NCBI GenBank assembly: GCA_900078405.1 | Contig: FLTS01000001.1 | Span: 2,442,626 to 2,506,625, forward strand | Direction: 5' to 3' | Source: an uncultured Stenotrophomonas sp. | GTDB taxonomy: Bacteria; Pseudomonadota; Gammaproteobacteria; Xanthomonadales; Xanthomonadaceae | DNA length: 64,000 bases | Shown here: positions 8,043 through 16,582 of the stretch, piece by piece | Layout: each line of letters begins with the position of its first letter | How positions within the stretch are numbered: position 1 is the first letter of the stretch | Notes under the pieces: model-generated | What the model was told of the DNA's origin: nothing | The model's database searches: none | The model's input: the letters and a program-made list of their open reading frames with translations, nothing else | Program-made: the position numbers and the translations under genes

Positions 8043-9596
8043 TCAAGCCGGGCCTTCGTCGTCCTCACCGGCCAGCGAGCGTACCGCCTCCGGCTGCAAC
8101 TCCGGCGGCAGCGCCTTGCGCGCCTTGCTGCCCAGTTCGGCCAGCCGGCGCGCGCGGTTGGACAGCGATTGCGGGGAATCGGTGAGGCGGTTGCGGGCCT
8201 GGGCGAAGGCCTTGCCGGCGTCTTCCAGCTTCTTGCCGACGCCATCGAAATCGGCGAGGAAGGCGGAAAGCGCATCGAGCACCTTGCCGCCGGTATCGCT
8301 GATCTCCAGCGCCTGGCGCTGTACCTTGTCGCGCGTCCACAACCGCTCGGTGACGCGCAGCAGCGCCATCAGCGTGTTCGGCGAGGCGAACACCACGCGG
8401 CGGTCGAAGGCGTAGGACTGCAACTCCATGTCCACGCCGAGCGCCGCCGACAGTGCGCCTTCGATCGGCACGAAGGCGATGGTCACATCCAGCGCGTCGC
8501 CGCCGATGGCCTTGGGGTAGTTCTTCTCGCCGAGGTCCTTTACGTGCTGGCGAAGGCCGATGGCGTGGCGGCGCAGGGCTTCGTCCTGTTGTTCCGGCGT
8601 GGCCGCGTTCATCGCTTCCTGCCAGGCGATCAAATTGACCTTGCTGTCGATCACCACACTGCGCTGGTCGGGGAAACGCACGACCACGTCCGGGCGCAGG
8701 CTGGCGCCCTCTTCATTGATCGCGTGCGCCTGGCGCGCATAGTGCACGCCTTCCTCCAACCCGGAACCGCGCAGCACGTTGTCGAGCATCAGCTCGCCCC
8801 AGTCGCCGCGCACCTTGGCGTTGCCCTTCAGCGCGCTGGTCAGCGCCGCGGCCTGCGCGGCCATGTCCTGGTTGAGGGTCTTCAGTTCGCCCACCGCGCC
8901 GAGCAGGCTGGCACGCTCGCGTGCCTCCTCGCCGTATAGCGTGTCCACGCGCTGGCGGAATTCGCCGAGCTTGTCGGCGAACGGCTTGAGCATGGCCTCG
9001 ATGTCGGTGCGTGACTGGCCGGTGGCCAGGCGCACGTTCTTCTCGAACTGCTGGCCCTTCTCGTCGAACACCTTGCCGGCCAGTTCGGTGAAGGCGGCCG
9101 ACAGGTTTTCCCGCGCCGCGCCGACCCACTCGCGCAGTTCCTGCTGCGCCTGGCGCGCATGCTGCAACTCGGCCTGCAAGCGCGCGTTGCCGGCCTGGGC
9201 CGCGTGCAGGGTTTCGCGCTGGAGCTCCAGCGCTCCCTCCAGTTCGGCGATGCGCGCCCGCGCCGTGGCCAGTGCCGCATCGCGTTCGCCCAGCCGTACC
9301 TCAGCCTCGGCCGACTGCGTCGCTTCACGCTCCACGCGCTGGTTCAACGCTGCCAGCGCGCGCGCCTGCTCGGCCTGCTGGCCGCGCTCGTGTGCGATCT
9401 CGGCCGACAGCGATTCCAGCCGCCCGCGCAGCTGCCCGGCCTCGACCGCGGCGGCATTGGCGCGCTGGCGTTCGCCATCGAGTTCACGGGCCAGTGCCTC
9501 GGCGCGCCCGCTGCCGCCGGTACGGCGCAACAGGAACACCAGCAGCACGATGACGGCCAGCAGCAGGCCGGCCAGGATCAGGATTTCGGTTTGCAT
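8043..9596 (-). CDS. rmuC: RmuC, DNA recombination protein
   Basis: RmuC family protein (517 aa) that limits recombination at inverted repeats in E. coli; the molecular activity is thought to be nuclease-like. The N-terminus has one transmembrane helix (about residues 5-24). A long coiled coil rich in Ala, Glu, Arg and Gln follows to about residue 170. The conserved RmuC domain contains KVRGDWGELMLDNVLRGSGL, RPDVVVRFPDQRSVVIDSKV and FVPIEGALSAAL. It ends ten bases before the peroxidase remnant and appears monocistronic. Confidence 0.93.
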   Translation of the reverse strand: MQTEILILAGLLLAVIVLLVFLLRRTGGSGRAEALARELDGERQRANAAAVEAGQLRGRLESLSAEIAHERGQQAEQARALAALNQRVEREATQSAEAEVRLGERDAALATARARIAELEGALELQRETLHAAQAGNARLQAELQHARQAQQELREWVGAARENLSAAFTELAGKVFDEKGQQFEKNVRLATGQSRTDIEAMLKPFADKLGEFRQRVDTLYGEEARERASLLGAVGELKTLNQDMAAQAAALTSALKGNAKVRGDWGELMLDNVLRGSGLEEGVHYARQAHAINEEGASLRPDVVVRFPDQRSVVIDSKVNLIAWQEAMNAATPEQQDEALRRHAIGLRQHVKDLGEKNYPKAIGGDALDVTIAFVPIEGALSAALGVDMELQSYAFDRRVVFASPNTLMALLRVTERLWTRDKVQRQALEISDTGGKVLDALSAFLADFDGVGKKLEDAGKAFAQARNRLTDSPQSLSNRARRLAELGSKARKALPPELQPEAVRSLAGEDDEGPA

Positions 9597-9715
9597 GCGC
9601 CAGAGTGTAGCCCCGCGCGTCTCACCGGCTGCGCCGCGTCGGCGGGAATCACCGGCGTATGCTTGCGTGCATCCGGGGCAGGAGCTTCGCCGCCCCGCAC
9701 CTCACGGAGGCCGGC

Positions 9716-10075
9716 ATGATCATCCACTGCAAACGTGCCTACGAAGCGGCCAGTGCCGAAGACGGCCAGCGCTTCCTCGTGGACCGGCTGTGGCCGCGTG
9801 GGGTCAGCCATGAGCAGCTGCAGGCGCAATGGCTCAAGGACGTGGCGCCCAGCACCGAGCTGCGGCAGTGGTTCGACCATCGTGCCGAACGCTGGGACGC
9901 GTTCCGGCAGCGCTACCAAAAGGAACTGGCCGCGCAGCCGCAGGTGCTGGCGCCGCTGCGCGACGCGCTGGAAGCCGGGCCGGTGACGCTGGTGTACGGC
10001 GCGCGCGACACCGAGCACAACCAGGCCGTGGCCCTGCGCGACTACCTGCTGTCGCATCCGCGCCGCAGCACGTAA
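9716..10075 (+). CDS. DUF488 family protein (YeaO-like)
   Basis: Small soluble protein (119 aa) of the DUF488 family. Typical motifs are KRAYEAASAEDGQRFLVDRLWPRG in pieces, WLKDVAPSTELRQWF and the C-terminal LVYGARDTEHNQAVAL. The start was chosen at MIIHCKRAY because CGGAGG lies eight bases upstream; the frame stays open for 19 codons further but without a binding site. The molecular function of the family is not established. The TAA stop falls in the head of a degenerate REP element. Confidence 0.85.
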   Translation: MIIHCKRAYEAASAEDGQRFLVDRLWPRGVSHEQLQAQWLKDVAPSTELRQWFDHRAERWDAFRQRYQKELAAQPQVLAPLRDALEAGPVTLVYGARDTEHNQAVALRDYLLSHPRRST

Positions 10076-10138
10076 GTCCACGGGCTTGCCCCGTACCGGG
10101 CTTCCTCGGGAGGGCCTTGTGTGGGGCAGGCCCCACAC
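10072..10138. repeat. Degenerate REP dimer
   Basis: The left arm is a degraded CACGGGCTTGCCCCGTAC and the right arm is TGTGGGGCAGGCCCCACA. A linker resembling the CCGGGCTTxxCCGGGA core of other elements lies between them. It follows the DUF488 gene and includes its stop codon (GTAA in place of GTAG). Confidence 0.6.
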
Positions 10139-10303
10139 TTGCGGTGCTCGAGCCGTCGCAACCTCGGCCGTTTTGTGCCGAATTCTCCACCGTTGCCAGC
10201 GACCATCGCCAAAGCCCACGGAAATCGCGGGATTTTCTGGCTTTGCTGCGCTGCGTTCGGCGAAACTCGGCGCCTTCCCGAATCGACGACCCGCGAGGCC
10301 CGC

Positions 10304-11737
10304 ATGCAATCCTGGCTCCGGCGCAAGCCCATCGACCAGCTCACCGAACATGAAGAAGGCCGCCGCCTGATCCCCACCCTGAGCTGGCCCCACCTGGTCG
10401 CGCTGGGCATCGGCGCCATCGTCGGCACCGGCATCTACACGCTGATCGGCGTGGGCGCGGACAAGGCCGGCCCGGCGGTGCTGCTGTCCTTCGTCATCGC
10501 CGGCGTGGTCTGCGCCTGCGCGGCACTGGCCTACGCCGAGCTGTCGACGATGATGCCGGCCGCCGGCAGCGCCTACACCTACAGCTACAGCGTGCTGGGC
10601 GAAACCATCGCCTGGGTGGTGGGCTGGAGCCTGATCCTCGAGTATTCGCTGGTGGTGAGCACCGTGGCGGTGGGCTGGTCGGGCTATTTCGTCGGCTTCC
10701 TGGAATGGGTGCATACCCAGTTCGGCTGGAACGTGATGCTGCCGCAGGCGCTGGCTGCCGGCCCGCACGTTGAAGGCGGCTTCCTCAACCTGCCGGCCAT
10801 CGTCATCACCTTCCTCGTCGCCGGCATGTTGATGCTCGGCACCCGCGAGAGCGCCACGGTCAACGCGGTGCTGGTGGTGTTCAAGCTGATCGCGCTGGCG
10901 ATCTTCGTGGCGGTGGCGCTGCCGGCGTTCGACCCCGCCAACCTGCAGCCGTTCATGCCCTATGGTTTCCCCAAGTCGATCAGCGCCGACGGCGTGGAAC
11001 GCGGAGTGATGGCCGCCGCGGCGATCATCTTCTTCGCTTTCTACGGCTTCGACGCGATTTCCACTGCGGCCGAGGAAACCAAGAACCCCAAGCGCGACTT
11101 GTCGATCGGCATCGTCGGTTCGATGATCGGCTGCACCCTGATCTACCTGGTGGTGGCGCTGGCCGCAGTGGGCGCGATGAACTACGCGGTGTTCGGCAAG
11201 AGCGCCGAGCCGCTGGCGTTGATCATGCGCGAGCTGGGCCACGGCACCGCCGCGCTGGCTATCGGCGTGGTGGCCATCATCGCCCTGCCCACCGTGCTGC
11301 TGGCATTCTTCTACGGCCAGAGCCGCATCTTCTTCGTGATGTCGCGCGACGGCCTGCTGCCGCGCGGGCTGTCGCTGGTGAACAAGCGCACCGGCACGCC
11401 GGTGACCATCACCGTGTTCACCGCGGTGCTGGTGGCGGCGCTGGCCGGGGTGGCGCGGCTGGATGAGATCGCCGCGCTGGCCAATGCCGGCACGCTGGCC
11501 GCGTTCACCGCGGTGGGCCTGTGCCTGCTGGTGCTGCGCAAGCGCGAGCCGAACCGTGCACGCACGTTCCGCACGCCGCTGGCGTGGCTGGTCGGCCCGG
11601 TTGCCATCGGCGGCTGCATCTACCTGTTCTTCAGCCTGCCGGCCACCACCCAGAAGTGGTTCCTGGTCTGGAACGTGCTCGGCCTGGTGGTCTACGTGCT
11701 GTACAGCCGTCGCCGCGCGGTGCTGGGGCGCGCGTAA
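10304..11737 (+). CDS. APC-family amino-acid permease (cationic amino acid transporter type)
   Basis: Inner-membrane transporter (477 aa) with about 12 hydrophobic segments. The first helix carries the APC signature GIGAIVGTGIYTLIG (about residues 33-47), the unwound substrate-binding segment of this superfamily. AELSTMMPAAGSAYTYSY and the helix 6 segment FFAFYGFDAISTAAEETKNP are typical of the CAT/YfnA group. Substrate cannot be set from sequence; cationic or neutral amino acids are likely. The start MQSWLRRKPIDQ was preferred because the upstream open frame crosses the repeat region and is not membrane-like. Confidence 0.9.
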   Translation: MQSWLRRKPIDQLTEHEEGRRLIPTLSWPHLVALGIGAIVGTGIYTLIGVGADKAGPAVLLSFVIAGVVCACAALAYAELSTMMPAAGSAYTYSYSVLGETIAWVVGWSLILEYSLVVSTVAVGWSGYFVGFLEWVHTQFGWNVMLPQALAAGPHVEGGFLNLPAIVITFLVAGMLMLGTRESATVNAVLVVFKLIALAIFVAVALPAFDPANLQPFMPYGFPKSISADGVERGVMAAAAIIFFAFYGFDAISTAAEETKNPKRDLSIGIVGSMIGCTLIYLVVALAAVGAMNYAVFGKSAEPLALIMRELGHGTAALAIGVVAIIALPTVLLAFFYGQSRIFFVMSRDGLLPRGLSLVNKRTGTPVTITVFTAVLVAALAGVARLDEIAALANAGTLAAFTAVGLCLLVLRKREPNRARTFRTPLAWLVGPVAIGGCIYLFFSLPATTQKWFLVWNVLGLVVYVLYSRRRAVLGRA

Positions 11738-11750
11738 AACAGCTACCCCA

Positions 11751-11820
11751 TGCAGGAGCGACGCAAGTCGCGACGAAGCTTTCCCGGTAAAGCCCGGTCG
11801 CGACTTGCGTCGCTCCTGCA
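11751..11820. repeat. REP dimer with perfect 23-bp arms, GGAGCGACG subtype
   Basis: A 70-bp palindrome. The left arm begins TGCAGGAGCGACGCAAGTCG and the right arm is its exact complement. The centre GCTTTCCCGGTAAAGC can fold on its own. It lies between the convergent permease and dipeptidase genes, so it may end transcription from both sides. Confidence 0.85.
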
Positions 11821-11834
11821 TGGACCCCGGCGGG

Positions 11835-13076
11835 CTATCGGGTGCCGTTCTTCGCCGCGTAGTCCTGCACCTGGCACATCACCCGCAGCACGTTGCCGCT
11901 CCAGATACCGGCGATCTGCGCTTCGCTCAGGCCGCGCTGCTGCAGCCAGGCGGTGATCCTAGGCAGATCGGTGATGTCAGCCATGCCCGGCAGGCCGCCG
12001 CCGCCGTCCCAGTCCATGCCGATGCCGACGTGCTCGGGGCCGACCACATCGAGGATGTGGCCGAAGTGGACGAAGAAGTCGTCCAGCGTCGCGCGCCGGC
12101 GCGGGATGCGCTGGTCCAGCTCGGCCATCGCACGGGCCAGTTCCACGCCCTTCCCGATCGGCATGTCGTCCCAGCTGCCCAGCCGCTGCTCGATCTCCTG
12201 CTCGGCCTGCCTGCGTTCCTCGCCCGGCGTTTCATCGACGAGGTAGCCGCCATAGGCGTTGACCTGGATCACCCCGCCCTTGGCCGCCAGCTGGCGCAGG
12301 CGCGCGTCGTCGAGGTTGCGCGGGTGGTCGAACACCGCCTTCGACGCGCTGTGCGAGAGGATGAACGGCACCGGTAGCATCGCCAGCAGGTCGTCGAACA
12401 CCGCGTCGGAGGCATGCGACTGGTCGATCACGATGCCCAGCTTCACCGCCTGCTCGACCAGCGCCTTGCCGGCCGGGCTCAGGCCGTTCCACTCCGCGCC
12501 CTTGGGGTCGGTGGCCGAATCGGCGAACTCGTTGTTGGCGAAGTGCACGGTGGACAGCATGCGCAAGCCGGCCTTCTGGTAAAAGCCCAGCAGCGAGGGG
12601 TCGGCCACCAGCGGGCTGGCGTTCTCCATGCTGATGTAGACCACACGCTTGCCGGCGGCCTTGATCCGCACTGCGTCGTCCGCGGTCAGCGCCAGCTGGA
12701 ACCGGTCCGGATGCGCGGCCAGCATCTCGCGGATTTCCATCAGCCGCTGCAGGCCGTGGTCGCGCTCGGCCAGGTGTGCGGCGTCGCCGCGGTCGCCCTG
12801 GTCGGTGTAGATCGCCCAGAAGCCGCCATCGAGCGCGCCATCGAGCATGCGCGGGTAGTCCACCTGCGACAGCGCATTGTGGTCGTGGCGGTGGGTGATG
12901 TCGAAACCGGGACGGGCGAGATTGGCCGGCGTGTCGAGGTGGCTGTCCAGGGTCAGCAGGCGCTGCTGCAGGGCCTTGGCGCGGGCCAGTTCGGCGGCGC
13001 TGAAATCGACGGCATGGGCGGACAGCGGCGCACCCAGCGCCAGTGCGAGCAACAGGGACAGGCAACGCAGCGACAT
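11835..13076 (-). CDS. Secreted membrane dipeptidase, peptidase family M19
   Basis: Zinc dipeptidase (413 aa) of the renal-dipeptidase family, exported through a signal peptide of about 22 residues ending near SAHA. The expected metal ligands are all present: H46 and D48 in LDSHLDTP, bridging E151 in ISMENASPL, H221 in DQSHASD and H242 in ILSHSAS. The protein should cleave dipeptides, possibly including D-containing ones, in the periplasm. It is transcribed alone, converging on the permease gene. Confidence 0.92.
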   Translation of the reverse strand: MSLRCLSLLLALALGAPLSAHAVDFSAAELARAKALQQRLLTLDSHLDTPANLARPGFDITHRHDHNALSQVDYPRMLDGALDGGFWAIYTDQGDRGDAAHLAERDHGLQRLMEIREMLAAHPDRFQLALTADDAVRIKAAGKRVVYISMENASPLVADPSLLGFYQKAGLRMLSTVHFANNEFADSATDPKGAEWNGLSPAGKALVEQAVKLGIVIDQSHASDAVFDDLLAMLPVPFILSHSASKAVFDHPRNLDDARLRQLAAKGGVIQVNAYGGYLVDETPGEERRQAEQEIEQRLGSWDDMPIGKGVELARAMAELDQRIPRRRATLDDFFVHFGHILDVVGPEHVGIGMDWDGGGGLPGMADITDLPRITAWLQQRGLSEAQIAGIWSGNVLRVMCQVQDYAAKNGTR

Positions 13077-13111
13077 GCAGGCCTCGGCATTCGGGAAAGG
13101 CCAAGACCTTA

Positions 13112-13190
13112 CCGCAGGAGCGGCTGTGCAGGCGCGCCCGAGGCTCTATCGGTAAAGCCTCGGCCGCAACTCACGTCGCGCCTGTACGGG
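13112..13190. repeat. Degenerate REP dimer between dipeptidase and rlmI
   Basis: The arms CGCAGGAGCGGCTGTG and CGCGCCTGTACGG are weakly complementary. They flank a well-kept central hairpin (CCGAGGCTCTATCGGTAAAGCCTCGG). This is an old copy of the element seen at 11751 and 17775. Confidence 0.55.
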
Positions 13191-13207
13191 AAAGGGAAGC
13201 GGCTTGT

Positions 13208-14377
13208 TCAGTCCACCACGCGGCAGAACACGGCCTTGAGATAACGCGATTCCTGCACGTGGGCCATGAACGGGTGGTCCGGGCCGGCGCCGGCCACTTT
13301 CAGGATCTGAATCGTGCGCCCGGAATAGAACGCGGCGCGGCGCAGCATGTCGAGGAACTGGTCCTCGGCCACCAGCCCGGTGCACGAGAACGTGGCGAAC
13401 AAACCGCCGGGCTTGACCACGCCCAATGCCAGCTTGTTCATGTCCAGGTACTTCTTCAGCGCGGTGATGACCTGGTCGCGGTCACGGGTCATCTTGGCCG
13501 GGTCGAGAATCACCACATCAAACTGCTCGCCACGGTTGGCCGCGTCGCGCAGCCACGGGAAGATGTCGGCCTGCACGAATTTCGGCTTGACGTTGTTCAG
13601 GCGCGCATTGCCCTTGGCGATGGCGATCACGTCCTGGTCGATGTCCACGCCCAGCACTTCACTGGCGCCGCGCGCGGCGGCGTACACCGCGAAACCACCG
13701 GTGTTGCAGCACAGGTCGAGCACGCTCTTGCCCTCGACCAGCTGGCTCAGCCACTGCCGGTTCTCGCGCTGGTCGGCGAAGAAGCCGGTCTTGTGCGCGC
13801 CAGCCGGGTCGGCGCGGAACTTCACCCCGTATTCGGTGATGACCGCCGGCTCGGTGGTGGTGTTGCCGTGGAAGTCGAAGCTCTCCTGCTTCTGCACGTG
13901 CTCGTCGGCGAAGCTGTGGAAGCGGCAGCCCGGGAACTGCGCGCGCAGCGCGTCGTAGATCCATTCGCGGTGGCGGAACATGCCGGCGGCGAAGAACTCG
14001 ACCACGATCAGATCGCCGTAGCGGTCCACCACCAACCCGCTCAGGCCGTCGCCCTCGCTGTGCACCACGCGCCAGGCGTCGGAGATTTCATCGAGCCCGA
14101 GCACGTCGCGGCGCAGCGACACCGCCTGCGCGATCTTTTCGGCGAACCAGCCGGCATCGACCGTCACTTCCGGACGGGTTTCCAGGATGCGCACGGCGAT
14201 GCGCGAATGGCCGTTGTAGAAGCCGCGGCCGATCCACTCCCCGTCCACCCCGACCACATCGACAAGGGTGCCGGACTTTGGCTTGGCAGCCGGCTTTTCG
14301 ACCAGTTTCTGGAAAATCCACGGGTGGCTGGAGCGCCACGCATTCTTCAGGCGTACGACGGGCAGGGGGGTATTCAT
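13208..14377 (-). CDS. rlmI: RlmI-type 23S rRNA m5C methyltransferase
   Basis: SAM-dependent RNA methyltransferase (389 aa). E. coli RlmI methylates C1962 of 23S rRNA. A PUA-like RNA-binding domain occupies roughly residues 1-80, with HPWIFQKLVEKP near the start. The Rossmann methyltransferase domain contains VLDLCCNTGGFAVYAAARGA (SAM binding), the LDPAKM motif and the catalytic-type cysteine in FSCTGLV. An alternative start three codons upstream (14386) is equally possible. The gene has its own promoter region facing the terC leader. Confidence 0.9.
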   Translation of the reverse strand: MNTPLPVVRLKNAWRSSHPWIFQKLVEKPAAKPKSGTLVDVVGVDGEWIGRGFYNGHSRIAVRILETRPEVTVDAGWFAEKIAQAVSLRRDVLGLDEISDAWRVVHSEGDGLSGLVVDRYGDLIVVEFFAAGMFRHREWIYDALRAQFPGCRFHSFADEHVQKQESFDFHGNTTTEPAVITEYGVKFRADPAGAHKTGFFADQRENRQWLSQLVEGKSVLDLCCNTGGFAVYAAARGASEVLGVDIDQDVIAIAKGNARLNNVKPKFVQADIFPWLRDAANRGEQFDVVILDPAKMTRDRDQVITALKKYLDMNKLALGVVKPGGLFATFSCTGLVAEDQFLDMLRRAAFYSGRTIQILKVAGAGPDHPFMAHVQESRYLKAVFCRVVD

Positions 14378-14454
14378 GGGCGCCATTGTAACGGTGGCCG
14401 GGCCGGCCCCGCGGCGCATTCATTGACTGTAACGGCGGCAGGCCGCACTATCCG

Positions 14455-14575
14455 CGCTCGAAGGGGAGTAGCTCCCAGACGTTGTCGCCGTCAATTCGAG
14501 CCAGCCGGCTCCGGTGCAACGGCAGTCCCACGGGACTGTGAGCAAGACCTTCGCCGTACTGGCGAAGCGTCTGCA
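14455..14575 (+). ncRNA. yybP-ykoY (manganese) riboswitch leader of the TerC gene
   Basis: The conserved motif GGGGAGTAGC (14463-14472) and the closing motif GAGCAAGACCTTCGCC (14540-14555) match the yybP-ykoY class. The P1 stem pairs CGAAGG (14459-14464) with CCTTCG (14548-14553). The 3' strand of P1 can instead pair forward in a perfect hairpin, CTTCGCC-GTACT-GGCGAAG (14549-14567), so two exclusive folds are visible. This class senses Mn2+ and is commonly found before TerC/Alx-type genes, which is the gene that follows. Confidence 0.85.
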
Positions 14576-14651
14576 CCCGGAATCCTTGCATCTTCCGTCG
14601 CAGCCCTCGCCGTCCAGTTCGAGGCTCATCTCAATTTCCGACGGAATCGAC

Positions 14652-15605
14652 ATGCAAACGATAGGCAATGTGTGGATGTGGGGCGGCTTCATCGCCGTGG
14701 TGGTCGCCGCGCTGCTGGTCGACCTGGTGCTGATGCGCCACGGCGGTCCGCACAAGGTGACGTTCAAGGAGGCGCTGTACTGGTCGGCCGGCTGGGTGCT
14801 GCTGGCGCTGGCCTTCAATGCCGGCCTGTGGTGGTACCTGCACGAAACCGCTGGCGCGGCGCTGGCCAACGAGGTCGGCCTGCAGTTCCTGACCGGCTAT
14901 CTGATCGAGAAGGCGCTGGCGGTCGACAACATCTTCGTGTTCCTGCTGATCATGGGCTACTTCGCGGTACCCGAGGTACAGCGCCAGCGCGTGCTGGTGA
15001 TCGGTATCCTCGGCGCGATCGTGCTGCGCACGGTGATGATCTTCGCCGGCAGCGTGCTGGTCAGCCAGTTCCACTGGCTGTTGTACGTGTTCGGCGCGTT
15101 CCTGCTGTTCACCGGCTGGAAGATGTGGTTCGCCGCGGGCGAAGAGCCCAGCCTGGACGACAACCCGGCGCTGCGCTTCATGCGCCGCCACCTGCGCATC
15201 ACCCACGAGTACAACGGCAACCGGCTGCTGGCCGAGAAGAATGGGGTGCGCTGGTTCACGCCGATGTTCGTGGTGCTGGTGCTGATCGCGGTGACCGACG
15301 TGATCTTCGCGGTGGACAGCATCCCGGCGATCTTCGCCATCACCACCGACCCGTTCATCGTGCTGACCTCCAACGTGTTCGCGGTGCTGGGCCTGCGTGC
15401 GATGTTCTTCCTGCTGGCGGGCATGGCCGACCGCTTCCACCTGCTGCCCTACGGGCTGGCGGTGATCCTGGGCTTCATCGGCAGCAAGATGCTGCTGATC
15501 GACGTGTTCCACATCCCGGTGCCGGTGTCGCTGGGCGTGGTCGCGGCGATCCTGGCGATGACGATGGTGCTGAGCGTGAAGCTGCCGCCGCGCGGCAAGG
15601 CATAG
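14652..15605 (+). CDS. TerC/Alx-family integral membrane protein
   Basis: Inner-membrane protein (317 aa) with about nine hydrophobic helices. The family motifs EKALAVDNIFVFLLIMGYF and DVIFAVDSIPAIFA supply the paired acidic residues in the membrane. E. coli Alx, of the same family and size, is controlled by a Mn2+ riboswitch and implicated in manganese export. The riboswitch upstream of this gene supports the same role here. The start MQTIGNVWMWGG lies about 75 bases after the riboswitch. Confidence 0.92.
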   Translation: MQTIGNVWMWGGFIAVVVAALLVDLVLMRHGGPHKVTFKEALYWSAGWVLLALAFNAGLWWYLHETAGAALANEVGLQFLTGYLIEKALAVDNIFVFLLIMGYFAVPEVQRQRVLVIGILGAIVLRTVMIFAGSVLVSQFHWLLYVFGAFLLFTGWKMWFAAGEEPSLDDNPALRFMRRHLRITHEYNGNRLLAEKNGVRWFTPMFVVLVLIAVTDVIFAVDSIPAIFAITTDPFIVLTSNVFAVLGLRAMFFLLAGMADRFHLLPYGLAVILGFIGSKMLLIDVFHIPVPVSLGVVAAILAMTMVLSVKLPPRGKA

Positions 15606-15725
15606 GCGCGGACCCGTCCCGCACGCGGGGTTGCCGGTGGCGGGGCGATTGTCCCGCCACCGGCACGCCGGCTTCCCGTGGGGACGCACTTGCATTCGCC
15701 GCGGGGCGCCGCAATCCCTTTGCGC

Positions 15726-16490
15726 ATGGACACGTCCACCACTACCGCCCCCGGCAACGACCGCCGCCGCGTGCTGCGCGCCTTCAACCTGAGCCTGGGC
15801 TTCGTGTTGCTGCTGGTGGCGATGTTCGCCGCGCAGCAGACCCATTGGGACTGGCGCCCGCTGGCGGTGGCGCCGCACGCGCTGGCCGGCCTGTGGGGCC
15901 TACTCGGCGCGCCGCTGCTGCACGGCTCGGCCGAGCATCTGGGCGCCAATGCCGCGGCGCTGCTGATCCTCGGCACCCTGGCCGGCAGCGTCTACCCGAA
16001 GGCGACCTTGCGCGCCTTGCCGCTGCTGTGGCTCGGCTCCGGGCTCGGCGCGTGGCTGCTCGGCGAGGCCGGCAGCCACCACCTGGGCGCCAGCGGCGTC
16101 ACCCACGGCCTGATGTTCCTCGTGCTCGGGCTGGGCCTGCTGCGCCGCGACCGCGCCGCCATCGCCGCCGGCATGATCGGCGTGCTGTTCTACGGCGGCA
16201 TGGTGATGACCGTGCTGCCGCACGAGCCGGGTGTGTCCTGGCAGTCGCACATGGGCGGCGCCGTGACCGGCATCATCGCCGCGCTGCTGTTCCGCCACGC
16301 CGACCCGATGCCGCCGCGCAAGCGCTACAGCTGGGAAGACGAGGACGAGGAAGACGGCGAGCCGCCGGCCGATGGCGAACTGGAACCCCCCTCGCCCGGC
16401 GAGGTGCCGGTGCTGTGGCAACCACGCGAAGGCCGCGACTACGAGGTTGTGGTACCGCTGCGGCCACGGCCGCGCCGCGACGAGCCGTAG
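15726..16490 (+). CDS. Rhomboid-family intramembrane serine protease
   Basis: Small rhomboid (254 aa) with about six hydrophobic helices. The catalytic serine is S123 in GASGVTHG and the catalytic histidine is H175 in SHMGGAVTG. HGSAEHLGANAAAL supplies the conserved helix 2 residues. The last 60 residues form an acidic and proline-rich cytoplasmic tail (YSWEDEDEEDGEPP). A GTG start 16 codons upstream is possible but less likely. The TAG stop is part of the GTAG head of the following repeat. Confidence 0.88.
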   Translation: MDTSTTTAPGNDRRRVLRAFNLSLGFVLLLVAMFAAQQTHWDWRPLAVAPHALAGLWGLLGAPLLHGSAEHLGANAAALLILGTLAGSVYPKATLRALPLLWLGSGLGAWLLGEAGSHHLGASGVTHGLMFLVLGLGLLRRDRAAIAAGMIGVLFYGGMVMTVLPHEPGVSWQSHMGGAVTGIIAALLFRHADPMPPRKRYSWEDEDEEDGEPPADGELEPPSPGEVPVLWQPREGRDYEVVVPLRPRPRRDEP

Positions 16491-16555
16491 GTGCGGGGCT
16501 TGCCCCGCACGAGCCTCACCGGGAAAGCCCCATGCGGGGCAAGCCCCGCATCTAC
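16487..16555. repeat. REP dimer, GTGCGGGGCTTGCCCCGCAC subtype
   Basis: GTAG followed by a perfect hairpin GTGCGGGGCTTGCCCCGCAC, a GCCTCACCGGGAAAGCCC linker and an inverted second arm ending CTAC. This is the clearest copy of the subtype. The left GTAG includes the rhomboid stop codon. Confidence 0.9.
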
Positions 16556-16582
16556 GAGGCGATTCCATGCATTCGGAGCCGA

